From Spirosoma arboris (GTDB taxonomy: Bacteria > Bacteroidota > Bacteroidia > Cytophagales > Spirosomataceae), in contig NZ_WPIN01000004.1 of assembly GCF_009754945.1 (NCBI RefSeq), positions 496,001 to 560,000 of the forward strand: a stretch of DNA of 64,000 nt. The letters are read 5' to 3'. The position numbers and the translations under genes were made by a program. The notes under the pieces were generated by a model. It made no database searches, was not told the origin of the DNA, and saw only the letters and a program-made list of their open reading frames with translations. Each line of letters starts with the position of its first letter. The first letter of the stretch is position 1. Shown here one piece after another: positions 16,809-26,645 of this stretch.

Positions 16809-18671
16809 ATGACTATATTAGGTATTTCTGCTTTTTATCACGATTCGGCAGCTGCATTGATTGAAGATGGTCGTATCGTTGCCGCTGCACAGGAAGAGCG
16901 GTTCACGCGTAAAAAGCACGATCCGGGCTTCCCTGCCGAAGCCATTAAGTACTGCCTTCAATATAGCGGAGCAGACCTAAATAAATTAGATGCCATCGTT
17001 TTCTATGACAAGCCATTGCTCAAATTTGAGCGGTTGCTCGAAACTTACTACGCTTTTGCGCCTAAGGGAATTCGATCATTTCTAATGTCGATTCCCGTAT
17101 GGCTGAAAGAAAAACTATTTCTTAAGCGGCTTATTCGGGAGGAGTTAGAAAAGTTAGGGTACGATCCGGCCAAAAAAGTGAAGCTGCTGTTCCCAGAGCA
17201 CCATCTGTCCCACGGAGCCAGCGCATTCTATCCATCTCCTTTCGAGCGGGCTGCTATCCTGACTATCGATGGTGTGGGCGAATGGGCAACGGCTTCGATC
17301 GGATTAGGCGAAGGGAAGAATATATCTATCCTGAAAGAAATGCGGTTTCCGCACTCTCTGGGGCTATTATATTCTGCATTTACGTATTTTCTGGGCTTTC
17401 GAGTTAATTCCGGCGAGTACAAATTAATGGGATTGGCCCCTTATGGCGATCCGAATTCGCCCGATGTGGCCCGGTATATTGCCATCATCAAAGAAAAACT
17501 AGTTGACCTTCGTCCCGATGGTTCCGTTTGGCTAAATCAGGAGTATTTTGATTATGCCACTGGGTTGACAATGGTAAAAGAGGCCAAATGGGGAGAGCTA
17601 TTTGGTTTTCCGAAGCGTCAGCCTGAAGATGAGCTGAAAGATTATCATTGCAATCTGGGACTTGCCATTCAGTACCTAACTGAAGAAGTTGTGCTGAATA
17701 TGGCTCGCGAAGCTAAACGCCTGACCAATGCCGATGCACTGGTAATGGCGGGTGGTGTAGCACTCAATTGTGTTTCGAACGGAAAACTACAAGCCGCTGG
17801 CCTGTTTAAGGATATTTTTATTCAGCCAGCCGCTGGCGATGCTGGTGGCGCCTTAGGAGCTGCCCTGGCGGCCTACCATATTTATTATGGGAAGGAGCGT
17901 GAAGTAACCAAAGAACGCGATGCTATGCGAGGCTCTTATCTGGGACCAACCTTTTCGGACTTGGACGTTGAGCTCATGGCCGTTAAATACAAAGGGGTTG
18001 CAACGCATTTTACCGATTTTGGCGAATTAAGCACCGAAACCGCGCGCTTGCTTGCCGAAGGTAATGTAGTTGGCTGGGTGCAGGGACGGATGGAATTTGG
18101 ACCAAGAGCCCTGGGCGGACGAAGCATTCTGGGTGATCCCCGCAATGCCGAGATGCAGAAAAAGCTGAACCTTAAAATCAAATATCGAGAATCGTTCCGG
18201 CCGTTTGCTCCTTCAGTGTTGGCCGAAGATTGTGCGGAATACTTTGATTACGACGGTATTTCACCTTACATGCTGCTGGTGCACCCAGTCGCCGAAAGTC
18301 GCCGGACGCCCGTTCCTGCTGACTATGCTAGTTTCCCACTGCGCGAAAAGCTGTATTATCAGCGTTCAGATTTGCCCTCGATTACACATATCGACTACTC
18401 GGCCCGTATTCAAACGGTTCACCAAGACACCAATCCGCGTTATTATGGGTTGATTGATGCCTTCAAGAAACTTACGGGTTATGGTGTCATCGTGAATACC
18501 AGTTTCAACGTGCGGGGCGAGCCAATCGTTTTGACGCCCGACGATGCATACCGCTGCTTTATGCGTACCGAAATGGACTATTTAGTCGTCGGTAACTATC
18601 TGTTCGATAAGCGCAAACAGCCCGAATGGCAGGAGAAGGATAACTGGAAAGAAGAATTCGTTTTAGACTAA
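16809..18671 (+). CDS. NodU/CmcH-type O-carbamoyltransferase
   Basis: A 620-residue protein with the two family domains: an N-terminal Kae1-like part that makes carbamoyl-AMP from carbamoyl phosphate and ATP, and a C-terminal YrdC-like lobe. Visible are ISAFYHDSAAALIEDG (residues 6-21), the metal-binding HHLSH at 131-135, LTIDGVGEW, MAGGVALNCVSNGKL and NTSFNVRGEPIV near the C-terminus. It would carbamoylate a hydroxyl on a sugar or small metabolite. The following SGNH hydrolase, DUF5989 and SxtJ-like genes form one operon with it (29, 8 and 3 nt gaps). The same trio, SxtI-SxtJ-SxtK, is known from saxitoxin clusters, but nothing here suggests saxitoxin. Confidence 0.9.
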   Translation: MTILGISAFYHDSAAALIEDGRIVAAAQEERFTRKKHDPGFPAEAIKYCLQYSGADLNKLDAIVFYDKPLLKFERLLETYYAFAPKGIRSFLMSIPVWLKEKLFLKRLIREELEKLGYDPAKKVKLLFPEHHLSHGASAFYPSPFERAAILTIDGVGEWATASIGLGEGKNISILKEMRFPHSLGLLYSAFTYFLGFRVNSGEYKLMGLAPYGDPNSPDVARYIAIIKEKLVDLRPDGSVWLNQEYFDYATGLTMVKEAKWGELFGFPKRQPEDELKDYHCNLGLAIQYLTEEVVLNMAREAKRLTNADALVMAGGVALNCVSNGKLQAAGLFKDIFIQPAAGDAGGALGAALAAYHIYYGKEREVTKERDAMRGSYLGPTFSDLDVELMAVKYKGVATHFTDFGELSTETARLLAEGNVVGWVQGRMEFGPRALGGRSILGDPRNAEMQKKLNLKIKYRESFRPFAPSVLAEDCAEYFDYDGISPYMLLVHPVAESRRTPVPADYASFPLREKLYYQRSDLPSITHIDYSARIQTVHQDTNPRYYGLIDAFKKLTGYGVIVNTSFNVRGEPIVLTPDDAYRCFMRTEMDYLVVGNYLFDKRKQPEWQEKDNWKEEFVLD

Positions 18672-18700
18672 CTAAACTACTTGCCGAACAATTTGTCCTG

Positions 18701-19864
18701 ATGGGATCAAAACTTGTATCCAGTGCTGTCCGCTTGCTTTTGCTGGGATTTTTAGCCTTTCTTTTGTACTATGGTGATCGACTGCATGTTACCTTCGATT
18801 ATCCGCACAAAGGTTTTTTTGATAATGTTTACGTTCGACTAGCTAAGGGATGCATCCTGGTGCTAATTGTGATTGAACTGCTGCGGTGCTACTATTATGG
18901 TATTGTCAAAAATCCCAAATCGCCTAAGCTCCTTGGTAATTTAAGTACGTTGATCGTTCTGAGTGTTGGACTATTGGTTACGATCGAGATTGGCTTTATG
19001 TGCATCTCACAAAGTCAGGAAGGTGGGCTTACACTGGCGTCGCACATCTGGTTCGAACGGTACTGGCCACCGATGGTGGGTGATTATCGAGACACGCCGA
19101 AAGTAGATACAGTGGGGAAAAAGAATGTTTTCGTCCTGGGCGATTCGTTTACATCGGGGCATGGTCTCAAATCTGCTGACGAACGATATGGTAATATCCT
19201 TGGCGAGAAATTAGGCACAAAAGAGTATGTGACCTATAACCTTGGTATATCTGGCTCAGATACGCGTGATGAATATGCCCGATTAGTAAAGTTTGGGAAA
19301 AAGCCTGATGTGCTAATTTTACAATATTTTCCGAACGACATCGAAAAAGTAGCCCGTGATCATGGTCTAGTGCCATCTGGATTTGAGCCATATTCTGATA
19401 TGCCACGAGCTATCCAATCGCTATTTATTAAATCGTATCTGCTCAACTATTTATACTGGCAGTTTCCTCACGGTAATTTTGCCCCTTTCGACACGTATGC
19501 TCGCACAGCTTATGGTACTCCGGCCATTATTAACGACCACCTGAGTGACCTTAACAAATTCATAACCTATGCACAGGAGCATAATTCTCGATTCTACGTT
19601 GTTATGTTTCCGTTCTCCCATAATATTGAGAAAACGGCTGTATACGTTAAACCTGTAGTCGATTTTTTTCAACGTAGTAACGTACCTATTCTGGATGTTG
19701 GTAAACTCATGGGCGATATCCCCCCAAACGATCGGGTAGTGGGACGCAATGATGGCCATGCCAGTGCACTAGTGAACCAACGTGTGGGTGATGCCCTATT
19801 CCGACTAATGCAGGCAAATCCGGGTATTATTCAGGCGCCATCTGTTAACAAACAACTAAACTAA
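18701..19864 (+). CDS. Membrane-anchored SGNH/GDSL hydrolase-like protein
   Basis: A 387-residue protein. Three N-terminal membrane segments (about residues 8-24, 48-66 and 81-100) precede a soluble domain. FVLGDSFTSGHG holds the nucleophile Ser149 of the GDSL block; LGISGSDTRDEY is block II, ILQYFPNDIEK is block III with its Asn, and NDGHAS near residue 350 supplies the Asp/His pair. Family members act as esterases or acetylesterases on glycans, and some related proteins are O-acyltransferase partners. Its place between the carbamoyltransferase and the SxtJ/K-like genes suggests joint work on one exported or membrane-linked product, which is inference. Confidence 0.78.
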   Translation: MGSKLVSSAVRLLLLGFLAFLLYYGDRLHVTFDYPHKGFFDNVYVRLAKGCILVLIVIELLRCYYYGIVKNPKSPKLLGNLSTLIVLSVGLLVTIEIGFMCISQSQEGGLTLASHIWFERYWPPMVGDYRDTPKVDTVGKKNVFVLGDSFTSGHGLKSADERYGNILGEKLGTKEYVTYNLGISGSDTRDEYARLVKFGKKPDVLILQYFPNDIEKVARDHGLVPSGFEPYSDMPRAIQSLFIKSYLLNYLYWQFPHGNFAPFDTYARTAYGTPAIINDHLSDLNKFITYAQEHNSRFYVVMFPFSHNIEKTAVYVKPVVDFFQRSNVPILDVGKLMGDIPPNDRVVGRNDGHASALVNQRVGDALFRLMQANPGIIQAPSVNKQLN

Positions 19865-19872
19865 AAGTAGGC

Positions 19873-20022
19873 ATGGAATTTTTGCAGGACATTTTCAAAT
19901 TTCTGACACAGCGTAAAAAATGGTGGCTGGCTCCAATGATTATTCTGCTGTTGCTCATTGGTATTCTCATTGTTATTGGCGGTGGCTCTGCCGTTGCTCC
20001 ATTTATCTATACGTTGTTTTAA
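19873..20022 (+). CDS. DUF5989/SxtK-like small membrane protein (49 aa)
   Basis: A 49-residue protein, starting MEFLQDIFKFLTQRKKWW, with one membrane helix over the second half (PMIILLLLIGILIVIGGG) and the C-terminus APFIYTLF. This is the typical look of DUF5989, the short partner of NodU-type carbamoyltransferases, called SxtK in saxitoxin clusters. It begins 8 nt after the hydrolase gene and ends 3 nt before the SxtJ-like gene, so co-expression is near certain. The exact function is unknown. Confidence 0.8.
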   Translation: MEFLQDIFKFLTQRKKWWLAPMIILLLLIGILIVIGGGSAVAPFIYTLF

Positions 20023-20025
20023 AGC

Positions 20026-20388
20026 ATGGATGTTACTGAAAAAGTAAAAGCCCAGTTGGTTATTGTAACTGGGCTAGTCGTATTATATTTTGTATTCAAG
20101 TCGCCCTGGTTTCTATATGGAGCCGTTGCGGTTGGTGTATTGAGTCTGGCTGTTCCGGTTGTAGGTGACCTGATCGTGAAGGCATGGTTTAAAATAGCTG
20201 AAGTACTGGGAAACATAAATGGCAAAATCATTTTGTCGGTCCTGTTTTTTGTATTTCTATGGCCTATCGCCATGCTATATCGGCTGACATCCAAAAACCC
20301 ATTGTCTATTAAACGAACTGACGAAAAGTCGTTTTATAACGAGCGGAATCACCTGTACACAAAAGAAGATTTAGAGCAGACTTGGTAG
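20026..20388 (+). CDS. SxtJ-like membrane protein
   Basis: A 120-residue protein with three hydrophobic segments (about 10-27, 29-52 and 68-86) and a polar C-terminal tail with SFYNERNHLYTKEDLEQTW. Size, membrane pattern and tail match the SxtJ family that accompanies NodU-type carbamoyltransferases. It is the last gene of the operon, followed 26 nt later by a strong terminator. A role as membrane anchor for the carbamoyltransferase is a guess. Confidence 0.75.
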   Translation: MDVTEKVKAQLVIVTGLVVLYFVFKSPWFLYGAVAVGVLSLAVPVVGDLIVKAWFKIAEVLGNINGKIILSVLFFVFLWPIAMLYRLTSKNPLSIKRTDEKSFYNERNHLYTKEDLEQTW

Positions 20389-20413
20389 AATCTACCCTAT
20401 CAAAAAAGTAATC

Positions 20414-20449
20414 TAGGGTACGCCGATATACGGCGTACCCTATTTTTTT
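20414..20449 (+). terminator. Rho-independent terminator after SxtJ-like gene
   Basis: A perfect 12-bp stem (20414-20425 with 20431-20442), a 5-nt loop and then seven T (20443-20449). It separates the carbamoyltransferase operon from the metH promoter. Confidence 0.92.
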
Positions 20450-20450
20450 C

Positions 20451-20458
20451 TATTTTTG
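20451..20458 (+). promoter_or_regulatory. Candidate -7 box TATTTTTG for metH transcript
   Basis: TATTTTTG fits TAnnTTTG and lies right before the SAM riboswitch at 20465, so transcription would begin at or just before the aptamer. No good -33 box is visible because the preceding terminator occupies that space. Confidence 0.5.
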
Positions 20459-20464
20459 TTGTAA

Positions 20465-20594
20465 CTTATCCAGAAAGACGGAGGGAACGGACCCGATGAT
20501 GTCTTGGCAACCAACCCACTCCAGGAAATGGTGCCAAATTCCTCCCGCTTCATCGCGGGATAGATAAGACTAGCCTCTACTACCTGTCTTTCTG
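20465..20594 (+). promoter_or_regulatory. SAM-I (S-box) riboswitch before metH
   Basis: The aptamer spans about 20465-20568. P1 is CTTATC (20465-20470) with GATAAG (20563-20568). The S-box core blocks are visible in order: GGAGGGAACGGACCCGATGA, TTGGCAACC and GTGCCAAATTCC. The last stem is CCCGCTTCATCGCGGG. Downstream, GTCTTTCTG (20586-20594) is an exact complement of CAGAAAGAC (20471-20479) beside P1, so it could compete with the aptamer and act as the expression platform. No T-rich intrinsic terminator follows, which points to translational control or another mechanism. High SAM should lower MetH production. Confidence 0.93.
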
Positions 20595-20678
20595 TCTGTA
20601 AGTGTTTTAGCTTTTTGGATTTTTTTAAGTGTGCTGTTTGTTAGCTGTCCTAACAACCATGCCTTCTATAACTTGCTT

Positions 20679-23600
20679 GTGAAAACAATATCCGAACTTC
20701 TGCATGAGCGTATCCTGGTCCTTGATGGCGCGATGGGTACCATGATCCAACGGTATAACCTCACTGACGCTGATTATCGGGGTGAACGATTTAAAGATTG
20801 GCCACATGATCTAAAAGGTAACAACGATTTGCTATCGTTGACGAAGCCCGAAATAATCCAGGCAATTCATGAACAATACCTGGAAGCAGGAGCGGATATT
20901 ATTGAAACGAATACCTTCAGTAGTACGACCATTGCTATGGCCGATTATCGCATGGAGGAACTGGCGTATGAACTCAATTATGAATCAGCCAGAATTGCGA
21001 AAGAGGTTGCCGTTGCCGTTACGCGGCAAAATCCAGATAAACCACGCTTTGTCGCCGGCGCGATGGGGCCGACTAACCGCACGGCTTCGCTTTCTCCTGA
21101 TGTAAACAATCCGGCTTATAGAGCAGTCACATTCGATGAGTTGGTCAATGCTTATTATGAACAGGTAAGCGGGCTGGTGGATGGTGGCTCAGATTTGCTT
21201 CTGGTTGAAACGATATTTGATACGCTCAATGCGAAGGCAGCTATGTTTGCCATCGACAAGTATTTTAATTTGAATCCGCAGAAGACGGTTCTGCCCATTA
21301 TGATTTCCGGCACCATTACGGATGCTAGTGGCCGGACACTTTCGGGGCAAACAACCGAAGCATTTTTGTACTCAGTTTCGCATTTACCATTGCTGAGTGT
21401 GGGGTTGAACTGTGCGCTTGGTGCCGAATTGATGCGTCCGTATATTCAAACGTTAGCGAAAGAAGCGCCCTTCTTTACATCGGCCTATCCGAACGCAGGC
21501 TTGCCAAACGAATTTGGCGAGTACGATGAAACGCCAGCTATGATGGCGGTGCAAATTGAAGATTTTATTAAAAGTAACTTCGTCAATATTGTGGGCGGTT
21601 GTTGTGGCTCCACACCCGATCATATTCGGGCTATTGCAGATGTAGCCGCTAAATACCCGCCCCGGCAACTGCCCGAAGCTGAGCCTTATCAGAAGCTGAG
21701 CGGCTTGGAACCTCTGAAAATAACGGAGCAAACTAACTTCCTGAATGTTGGTGAACGGACGAATGTAACCGGTTCGAAGAAATTTGCCCGGCTTATTAAA
21801 GAAGGTAATTTCGACGAAGCCCTAAGTATTGCCCGCGGACAAGTTGAAGGTGGAGCGCAGGTGATTGACATCAACATGGACGAAGGTATGCTGGATTCAG
21901 TCGAAGCGATGAAAACCTTCCTGAATCTGATTGCTGCCGAGCCTGATATTGCTCGTGTACCTATCATGGTTGATTCCTCAAAATGGGAAGTGATTGAAGA
22001 AGGTCTAAAATGCGTTCAGGGAAAGGCTATTGTAAACTCTATTTCTCTAAAAGAAGGGGAAGAAGCGTTCATTGAACGGGCCAAATTAGTGAAGCGTTAC
22101 GGTGCAGCTGCCGTTGTGATGGCGTTTGACGAAACTGGCCAGGCTGATTCTTACGAACGGCGTATTCAGATTTGCGAACGAGCTTATCGGATTCTGGTCG
22201 ATAAAGTCAATTTTGCCCCACAGGACATCATTTTCGACCCGAATATTCTGACCGTTGCCACGGGTATTGAAGAGCATAATAATTACGCCGTTGACTTTAT
22301 CAACGCTACTCGCTGGATCAAGGAGAATCTACCATTGGCCAAAGTGAGTGGGGGGGTGTCGAATATTTCGTTTAGCTTCCGGGGTAATGATGTCGTTCGT
22401 GAAGCCATGCACTCTGCATTTCTATACCACGCAATCCGGGCTGGCATGGATATGGGTATCGTGAACGCGGGTCAACTCGAAGTATATGACAGCATTCCCA
22501 AAGATTTGCTGGAACGTTGCGAAGATGTCCTGCTGAATCGCCGTGACGATGCCACCGAACGCTTGGTAGATTTTGCTGAAACAGTAAAAGCGAAGGGGAA
22601 AGCCATTGTTCAGGATGAAAGCTGGCGACTCGAGCCTGTTCGCGAACGGCTCAAGCACGCACTCATAAAAGGTATTACCGACTATATTGATCAGGATGTA
22701 GAAGAGATTCGTTTGCAGGTTGAGCGGCCATTGCACGTCATTGAAGGTCCTTTGATGGACGGAATGAACGTAGTCGGTGATTTGTTTGGCGCGGGTAAAA
22801 TGTTCTTGCCACAGGTCGTAAAATCGGCGCGGGTAATGAAAAAAGCAGTGGCTTATTTGACACCATTTATCGAAGCAGAGAAGTCGGGCGGAGGGTCGTC
22901 ATCAGCCGGGAAAATCCTGTTGGCTACCGTTAAAGGTGACGTTCACGACATCGGTAAAAACATCGTTGGCGTAGTGCTAGGGTGCAATAACTACGAAATT
23001 ATTGATCTTGGCGTAATGGTGCCGACGCAGAAAATTCTGGATGCTGCCCGTGAGCATAACGTGGATATTATTGGATTGAGCGGTCTTATCACACCCTCGC
23101 TTGACGAAATGGTGGGCGTAGCAAAAGAAATGCAGCGTCAAGGCTTTACGATGCCTTTGCTGATTGGAGGAGCCACAACTTCTCGTATGCATACGGCTGT
23201 TAAGATTGATCCACACTACGCCGGACCAGTTGTGCATGTGCTGGATGCCAGCCGGAGCGTTCCGGTTGCTGGGCGATTGGTAAGCGAAACGGATGGTACT
23301 CGAGACAAAATCTTTACGGAGATTAAGGCTGAATATGTTAAACTCCGTGAAGATCATACCAAGCGACAAAAAGATAAGGCAAGTCTGACGATTGCAAAGG
23401 CTCGTGAGAATCGGACAAAAATTGACTGGAATACATTCGAGCCAACGAAACCGACGTTCTTGGGCAATCGCTATTTTGAGGATTACGATATTGCCGAATT
23501 AGCTAAATACATCGACTGGACGCCATTTTTTCAGACCTGGCAATTGCACGGTAAATACCCGGCTATTTTTGACGACGCAGTTGTTGGTCAGGAAGCCCGG

Positions 23601-24464
23601 AAGTTATTTAACGATGCCAATCAGCTTCTGCAGGAAATTATTGATAACAAGTTGCTGAAAGCAAAGGCCGTTGTTGGATTTTATCCCGCCAACTCTGCCG
23701 ACGATGATGTGCTGCTGCATGACTTTGAGGAGCACGTTCGGGATATTCCCTGCGAACGACACGGTTCCCATCAACACATAGAATATAAAATTAGCAAGGC
23801 CCAATCGCAAACAGCGGTTAGTCCAGCTGGTGAGTTGATTTACGATACCAAAACGGTGCTACATTTCCTGCGTCAGCAGAACCAGAAAGCGCCAGGGCTA
23901 CCAAATTTCTGTCTATCGGACTTTATTGCTCCCTTGGAAAGTGGTCGGGAAGATTACATTGGCGGCTTTGCGGTAACAGCGGGTATTGGTATCGAAACGT
24001 TGCTCGATAAATACGAACGCGACCATGATGACTACAACAGCATTATGGTTAAGGCCCTCGCCGACCGGCTGGCCGAAGCCTTTGCTGAGCGTATGCACGA
24101 GCGGGTTCGGAAAGAATTCTGGCCATATGCCGTGGACGAAAACCTGCCAAATGATGCACTTATTAAAGAAGAATATCAGGGTATTCGTCCGGCACCGGGT
24201 TATCCGGCCTGTCCCGACCATACCGAAAAAGGCACCTTGTTTAATCTGCTGGATGCCAATAAGATTGATATCGAATTAACGGAAAGCTACGCTATGTATC
24301 CGGCCTCGTCGGTAAGTGGATTTTACTTCTCGCACCCCGAATCGAAATACTTCGCGCTGGGTAAAATCAATAAAGACCAGATTCTGGACTATGCACAACG
24401 GAAGGACATGCCAGTTGAGGAGATTGAAAAGTGGCTGAGCCCGGTGTTGAGTTATGATGCGTAG
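20679..24464 (+). CDS. metH: Cobalamin-dependent methionine synthase MetH
   Basis: A full four-module MetH of about 1261 residues. It moves the methyl group from 5-methyltetrahydrofolate to homocysteine. Order: homocysteine domain ([13 protein letters not shown] at the N-terminus, zinc cysteines in GLNCALG and GGCCGS), folate domain ([24 protein letters not shown]), cobalamin domain ([15 protein letters not shown] with the cobalt His) and the activation domain ([14 protein letters not shown]). The GTG at 20679 is chosen because the product then starts like other MetH proteins; an ATG at 20631 would add 16 residues of no family likeness and would lie closer to the riboswitch. It is single-gene after a SAM-I riboswitch and closed by a strong hairpin. 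Confidence 0.95.
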   Translation: MKTISELLHERILVLDGAMGTMIQRYNLTDADYRGERFKDWPHDLKGNNDLLSLTKPEIIQAIHEQYLEAGADIIETNTFSSTTIAMADYRMEELAYELNYESARIAKEVAVAVTRQNPDKPRFVAGAMGPTNRTASLSPDVNNPAYRAVTFDELVNAYYEQVSGLVDGGSDLLLVETIFDTLNAKAAMFAIDKYFNLNPQKTVLPIMISGTITDASGRTLSGQTTEAFLYSVSHLPLLSVGLNCALGAELMRPYIQTLAKEAPFFTSAYPNAGLPNEFGEYDETPAMMAVQIEDFIKSNFVNIVGGCCGSTPDHIRAIADVAAKYPPRQLPEAEPYQKLSGLEPLKITEQTNFLNVGERTNVTGSKKFARLIKEGNFDEALSIARGQVEGGAQVIDINMDEGMLDSVEAMKTFLNLIAAEPDIARVPIMVDSSKWEVIEEGLKCVQGKAIVNSISLKEGEEAFIERAKLVKRYGAAAVVMAFDETGQADSYERRIQICERAYRILVDKVNFAPQDIIFDPNILTVATGIEEHNNYAVDFINATRWIKENLPLAKVSGGVSNISFSFRGNDVVREAMHSAFLYHAIRAGMDMGIVNAGQLEVYDSIPKDLLERCEDVLLNRRDDATERLVDFAETVKAKGKAIVQDESWRLEPVRERLKHALIKGITDYIDQDVEEIRLQVERPLHVIEGPLMDGMNVVGDLFGAGKMFLPQVVKSARVMKKAVAYLTPFIEAEKSGGGSSSAGKILLATVKGDVHDIGKNIVGVVLGCNNYEIIDLGVMVPTQKILDAAREHNVDIIGLSGLITPSLDEMVGVAKEMQRQGFTMPLLIGGATTSRMHTAVKIDPHYAGPVVHVLDASRSVPVAGRLVSETDGTRDKIFTEIKAEYVKLREDHTKRQKDKASLTIAKARENRTKIDWNTFEPTKPTFLGNRYFEDYDIAELAKYIDWTPFFQTWQLHGKYPAIFDDAVVGQEARKLFNDANQLLQEIIDNKLLKAKAVVGFYPANSADDDVLLHDFEEHVRDIPCERHGSHQHIEYKISKAQSQTAVSPAGELIYDTKTVLHFLRQQNQKAPGLPNFCLSDFIAPLESGREDYIGGFAVTAGIGIETLLDKYERDHDDYNSIMVKALADRLAEAFAERMHERVRKEFWPYAVDENLPNDALIKEEYQGIRPAPGYPACPDHTEKGTLFNLLDANKIDIELTESYAMYPASSVSGFYFSHPESKYFALGKINKDQILDYAQRKDMPVEEIEKWLSPVLSYDA

Positions 24465-24486
24465 GTTTTGATTGAACTAACTTGAA

Positions 24487-24528
24487 CAAAAAATCTCCAG
24501 AGAGTCCCTCTGGAGATTTTTTGTTTTT
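24487..24528. terminator. Bidirectional terminator between metH and fasciclin gene
   Basis: A perfect 16-bp stem (24487-24502 with 24508-24523) and a 5-nt loop, with A and T runs within the outer stem and TTTTT after it. It can serve the convergent genes on both strands. Confidence 0.9.
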
Positions 24529-24540
24529 GGAGCTAATTTA

Positions 24541-25092
24541 TTACGGCATCAGCACCGTATCAATCACGTGAATCACGCCGTTGGACTGGTTCACGTCGGC
24601 AATTGTTACGGTAGATGTACCACCTTTGGCATCCATCAATTCTATTTTCTTGCCTTTCATCATAGCTGTTAGCGTACCACCCGATGCGGTTTTCAGCGTG
24701 GCTTTACCACCGCCATCCATGATCGCTTTCATCAGATCAGCAGAACTCATTTTGCCGGGTACCACGTGGTAGGTCAAGATCTTGGTCAGTGTTTCTTTGT
24801 TCTCGGGTTTTACCAGCGACTCAACTGTGCCTTTAGGCAGTTTGTCGAATGCTTTGTTCGTAGGAGCAAAAACCGTAAATGGACCTGGGCCAGAAAGCGT
24901 TTCGACAAGACCTGCCGCTTTAACGGCAGCTACCAGGGTGGTATGATCTTTCGAGTTTACAGCATTCTCAATGATATTTTTTGACGGATACATGGGGGCA
25001 CCGCCAACAGTTACCGTTTTTTCCTGAGCAAATGAAACTTGACTGACAGCCAGTAAACTAAGTATGGCAAATGTGAATTTGAGCGTCTTCAT
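24541..25092 (-). CDS. Secreted fasciclin (FAS1) domain protein
   Basis: A 183-residue protein with a signal peptide (residues 1-22, ending VSFAQ). One FAS1 domain follows: NTTLVAAVKAAGLVETLSG-like start, GPFTVFAPTNKAFDKLPKG (H1 block), ILTYHVVPGKMSS (YH block) and GVIHVIDTVLMP (H2 block) at the very end. FAS1 domains work in adhesion and matrix contact. Length is that of the common single-domain bacterial type. It is monocistronic, facing metH with a shared terminator. Confidence 0.9.
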   Translation of the reverse strand: MKTLKFTFAILSLLAVSQVSFAQEKTVTVGGAPMYPSKNIIENAVNSKDHTTLVAAVKAAGLVETLSGPGPFTVFAPTNKAFDKLPKGTVESLVKPENKETLTKILTYHVVPGKMSSADLMKAIMDGGGKATLKTASGGTLTAMMKGKKIELMDAKGGTSTVTIADVNQSNGVIHVIDTVLMP

Positions 25093-25280
25093 TGTCGTTG
25101 TTCTTTTAAATAAGTTGAACTATGTACTGAATGCGTTACTGTGTGTCGATCAACGGGAAGACTTACGGGAGAATTGTAGACTTTGGATTTAAAAGAACTG
25201 TATATATATTATAAGTAACTGATTGTTAATTAATTGTAATCGATGGCTTTGGGCAAGAGTAATTGAGATAGGCCTAAACG

Positions 25281-25459
25281 CAGACCGCCAGGCATATGCC
25301 TGGCGGAACTGAATTTTCAGGGAAGTGAAGACGCGAACGTAGTATGGATAAGAATGAAAGCCTCACAAAGGTGATTAATAAACTATTGAATGGCTAGGGG
25401 AGATTCCCCAATTCACATACGGGAAAAATACGGTATCAGATACGGGAATTCTCCCGTAT
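25281..25459. repeat. Structured intergenic repeat, copy A
   Basis: It lies in the 537-nt gap 25093-25629. It opens with a perfect 22-nt palindrome at 25285-25306 (arm CCGCCAGGCA) followed by GGAACTG, TCAGGGAAGTG and TGGATAAGA, and ends with an 8-bp hairpin on ATACGGGA (25440-25459). The same landmarks recur in order at 28289-28473. The rest of the gap is AT-rich and I see no gene in it; a promoter for the downstream gene is expected but not clear. Confidence 0.75.
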
Positions 25460-25629
25460 TTTATAAATGATAAACTCTTTATTGTTTATTGTTATTTAGT
25501 TAATTTGTTGATTGTCAATATATTATGCTGTTGTTATTTGCTTGATTACGTATATACTAGCTCGTGTAGTATTGCTTATAAGTAAGTAAGCTCTTACGTT
25601 TGAGTAAACCTTATAACCACTAATTAATC

Positions 25630-25968
25630 ATGGCCGATATCGAAAATGACGATCCATATCCTACAGACCCCATCAAACTTAGAGAAGCTTGCGAACGTTA
25701 CGAAAAAATGTTAGCTTCGGCTGGCTTAACTAATTTTTTTCAGACGGGTTTCTTTGACGTTACTGGACTTGAAAAAATCCTAAGTGAGAACCAGTCCAAA
25801 CACGTCAAAGTATATTATGGTATTGACGAGAAGGGTAGACATTTTTTGTTTCTTGCTCCAACACAGGAAGATGGTCGTGCCCGGGATGATGTCAATACGA
25901 CAGAAGCATTATGTTGTTGCCAAGTACCTCCATGTCCGCTTGATCAAGGTGATCGCTATGCAAATTAG
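25630..25968 (+). CDS. Small Cys-rich-tailed protein of unknown function
   Basis: A 112-residue soluble protein without a signal peptide. A helical N-terminus (LREACERYEKMLASAG) is followed by FFQTGFFDVTGLEKILSENQ, then the strand pair VKVYYGIDEKGRHFLFLAPT, and a cysteine-rich end (ALCCCQVPPCP). I recall other small Bacteroidota proteins with this order (a hydrophobic F-x-x-x-x-L-x-x-IL block, an IxVYxGxDxxG hairpin and a Cys/Pro end) next to multi-pass membrane proteins, but I know no assigned function. It is 23 nt before the membrane protein gene, so the two are very likely co-transcribed. The cysteines might bind metal or sense redox state, which is speculation. Confidence 0.7.
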   Translation: MADIENDDPYPTDPIKLREACERYEKMLASAGLTNFFQTGFFDVTGLEKILSENQSKHVKVYYGIDEKGRHFLFLAPTQEDGRARDDVNTTEALCCCQVPPCPLDQGDRYAN

Positions 25969-25991
25969 CGCGTTAATTCTATGATTTAATT

Positions 25992-26645
25992 ATGTGGGAT
26001 ACGTTCCTGTATATTACATTGATGGGTGTAAGTACCTATTTGTATAGTATAAACTACCGGGTACTTACGCCCTCACTTCGCCTATTAGCTATAAATATAA
26101 CTGTCCTATTGGCTGGAACTTTGTACGCCATTTATGTTTGGCGTATAGAGAATAAACCCAACATATATATATACCATATTCTTCCTATAATACAATATAC
26201 ACTGTATGGCTTATTGTTTAGCCAACTGATTGAGCAGGCTCTAATTAAACGAATAATCTGGCTGTCAATCGGCTTGTTTGGGTGTATTTCTATAATTTTA
26301 TCGTCGACTGTTCAACCCTGGCACCAATATAATTCATATGGTATTACGTTGTTTAACATCCTTATTGGCCTTTTAGCTGGCTACTACCTCTGGCGAACCT
26401 TTATTGATATCAAGGTTGTGGCGTTAGAAAAAGAGGCTATGTTCTGGGTGGCTACAGGATTATTTTTCACATCCTTAGGCGATTTCTTTGTGCAGGGCTT
26501 AATGGACTACTTAATTACAAATGAACGGCAGCATGCGTTAACCGTTTATTGGATTCATGAGCTAATGCAATTTCTATTGCTCGCTACCTTTTTGTTGGCA
26601 TTATACGTCTATTTGCGATATTCGCCAATCAGTAGTAGGCGGTGA
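25992..26645 (+). CDS. Multi-pass membrane protein, putative sensor
   Basis: A 217-residue protein with about six or seven hydrophobic segments spread over the full length (for example residues 28-50, 55-80, 84-104, 117-136, 151-172, 188-212). No soluble domain is present. I do not recognise a named family; the even spacing resembles 7TM receptor-type sensors. It is placed between the small Cys-rich protein and a histidine kinase whose start overlaps its stop (GTGA at 26642-26645), so it may be the input unit for that kinase. Confidence 0.7.
   Translation: MWDTFLYITLMGVSTYLYSINYRVLTPSLRLLAINITVLLAGTLYAIYVWRIENKPNIYIYHILPIIQYTLYGLLFSQLIEQALIKRIIWLSIGLFGCISIILSSTVQPWHQYNSYGITLFNILIGLLAGYYLWRTFIDIKVVALEKEAMFWVATGLFFTSLGDFFVQGLMDYLITNERQHALTVYWIHELMQFLLLATFLLALYVYLRYSPISSRR

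Noticed and set aside
16809..20388. A saxitoxin-like biosynthetic cluster
   Set aside because: Only the carbamoyltransferase with its two small partners is shared; no polyketide, amidinotransferase or other sxt genes are present.
20631..20678. N-terminal extension of MetH from the ATG at 20631
   Set aside because: The 16 added residues have no likeness to MetH starts; GTG at 20679 gives the usual N-terminus.
22977..23369. Minus-strand frames of up to 130 codons inside metH
   Set aside because: metH is continuous with four recognisable modules; the reverse frames have no motifs.
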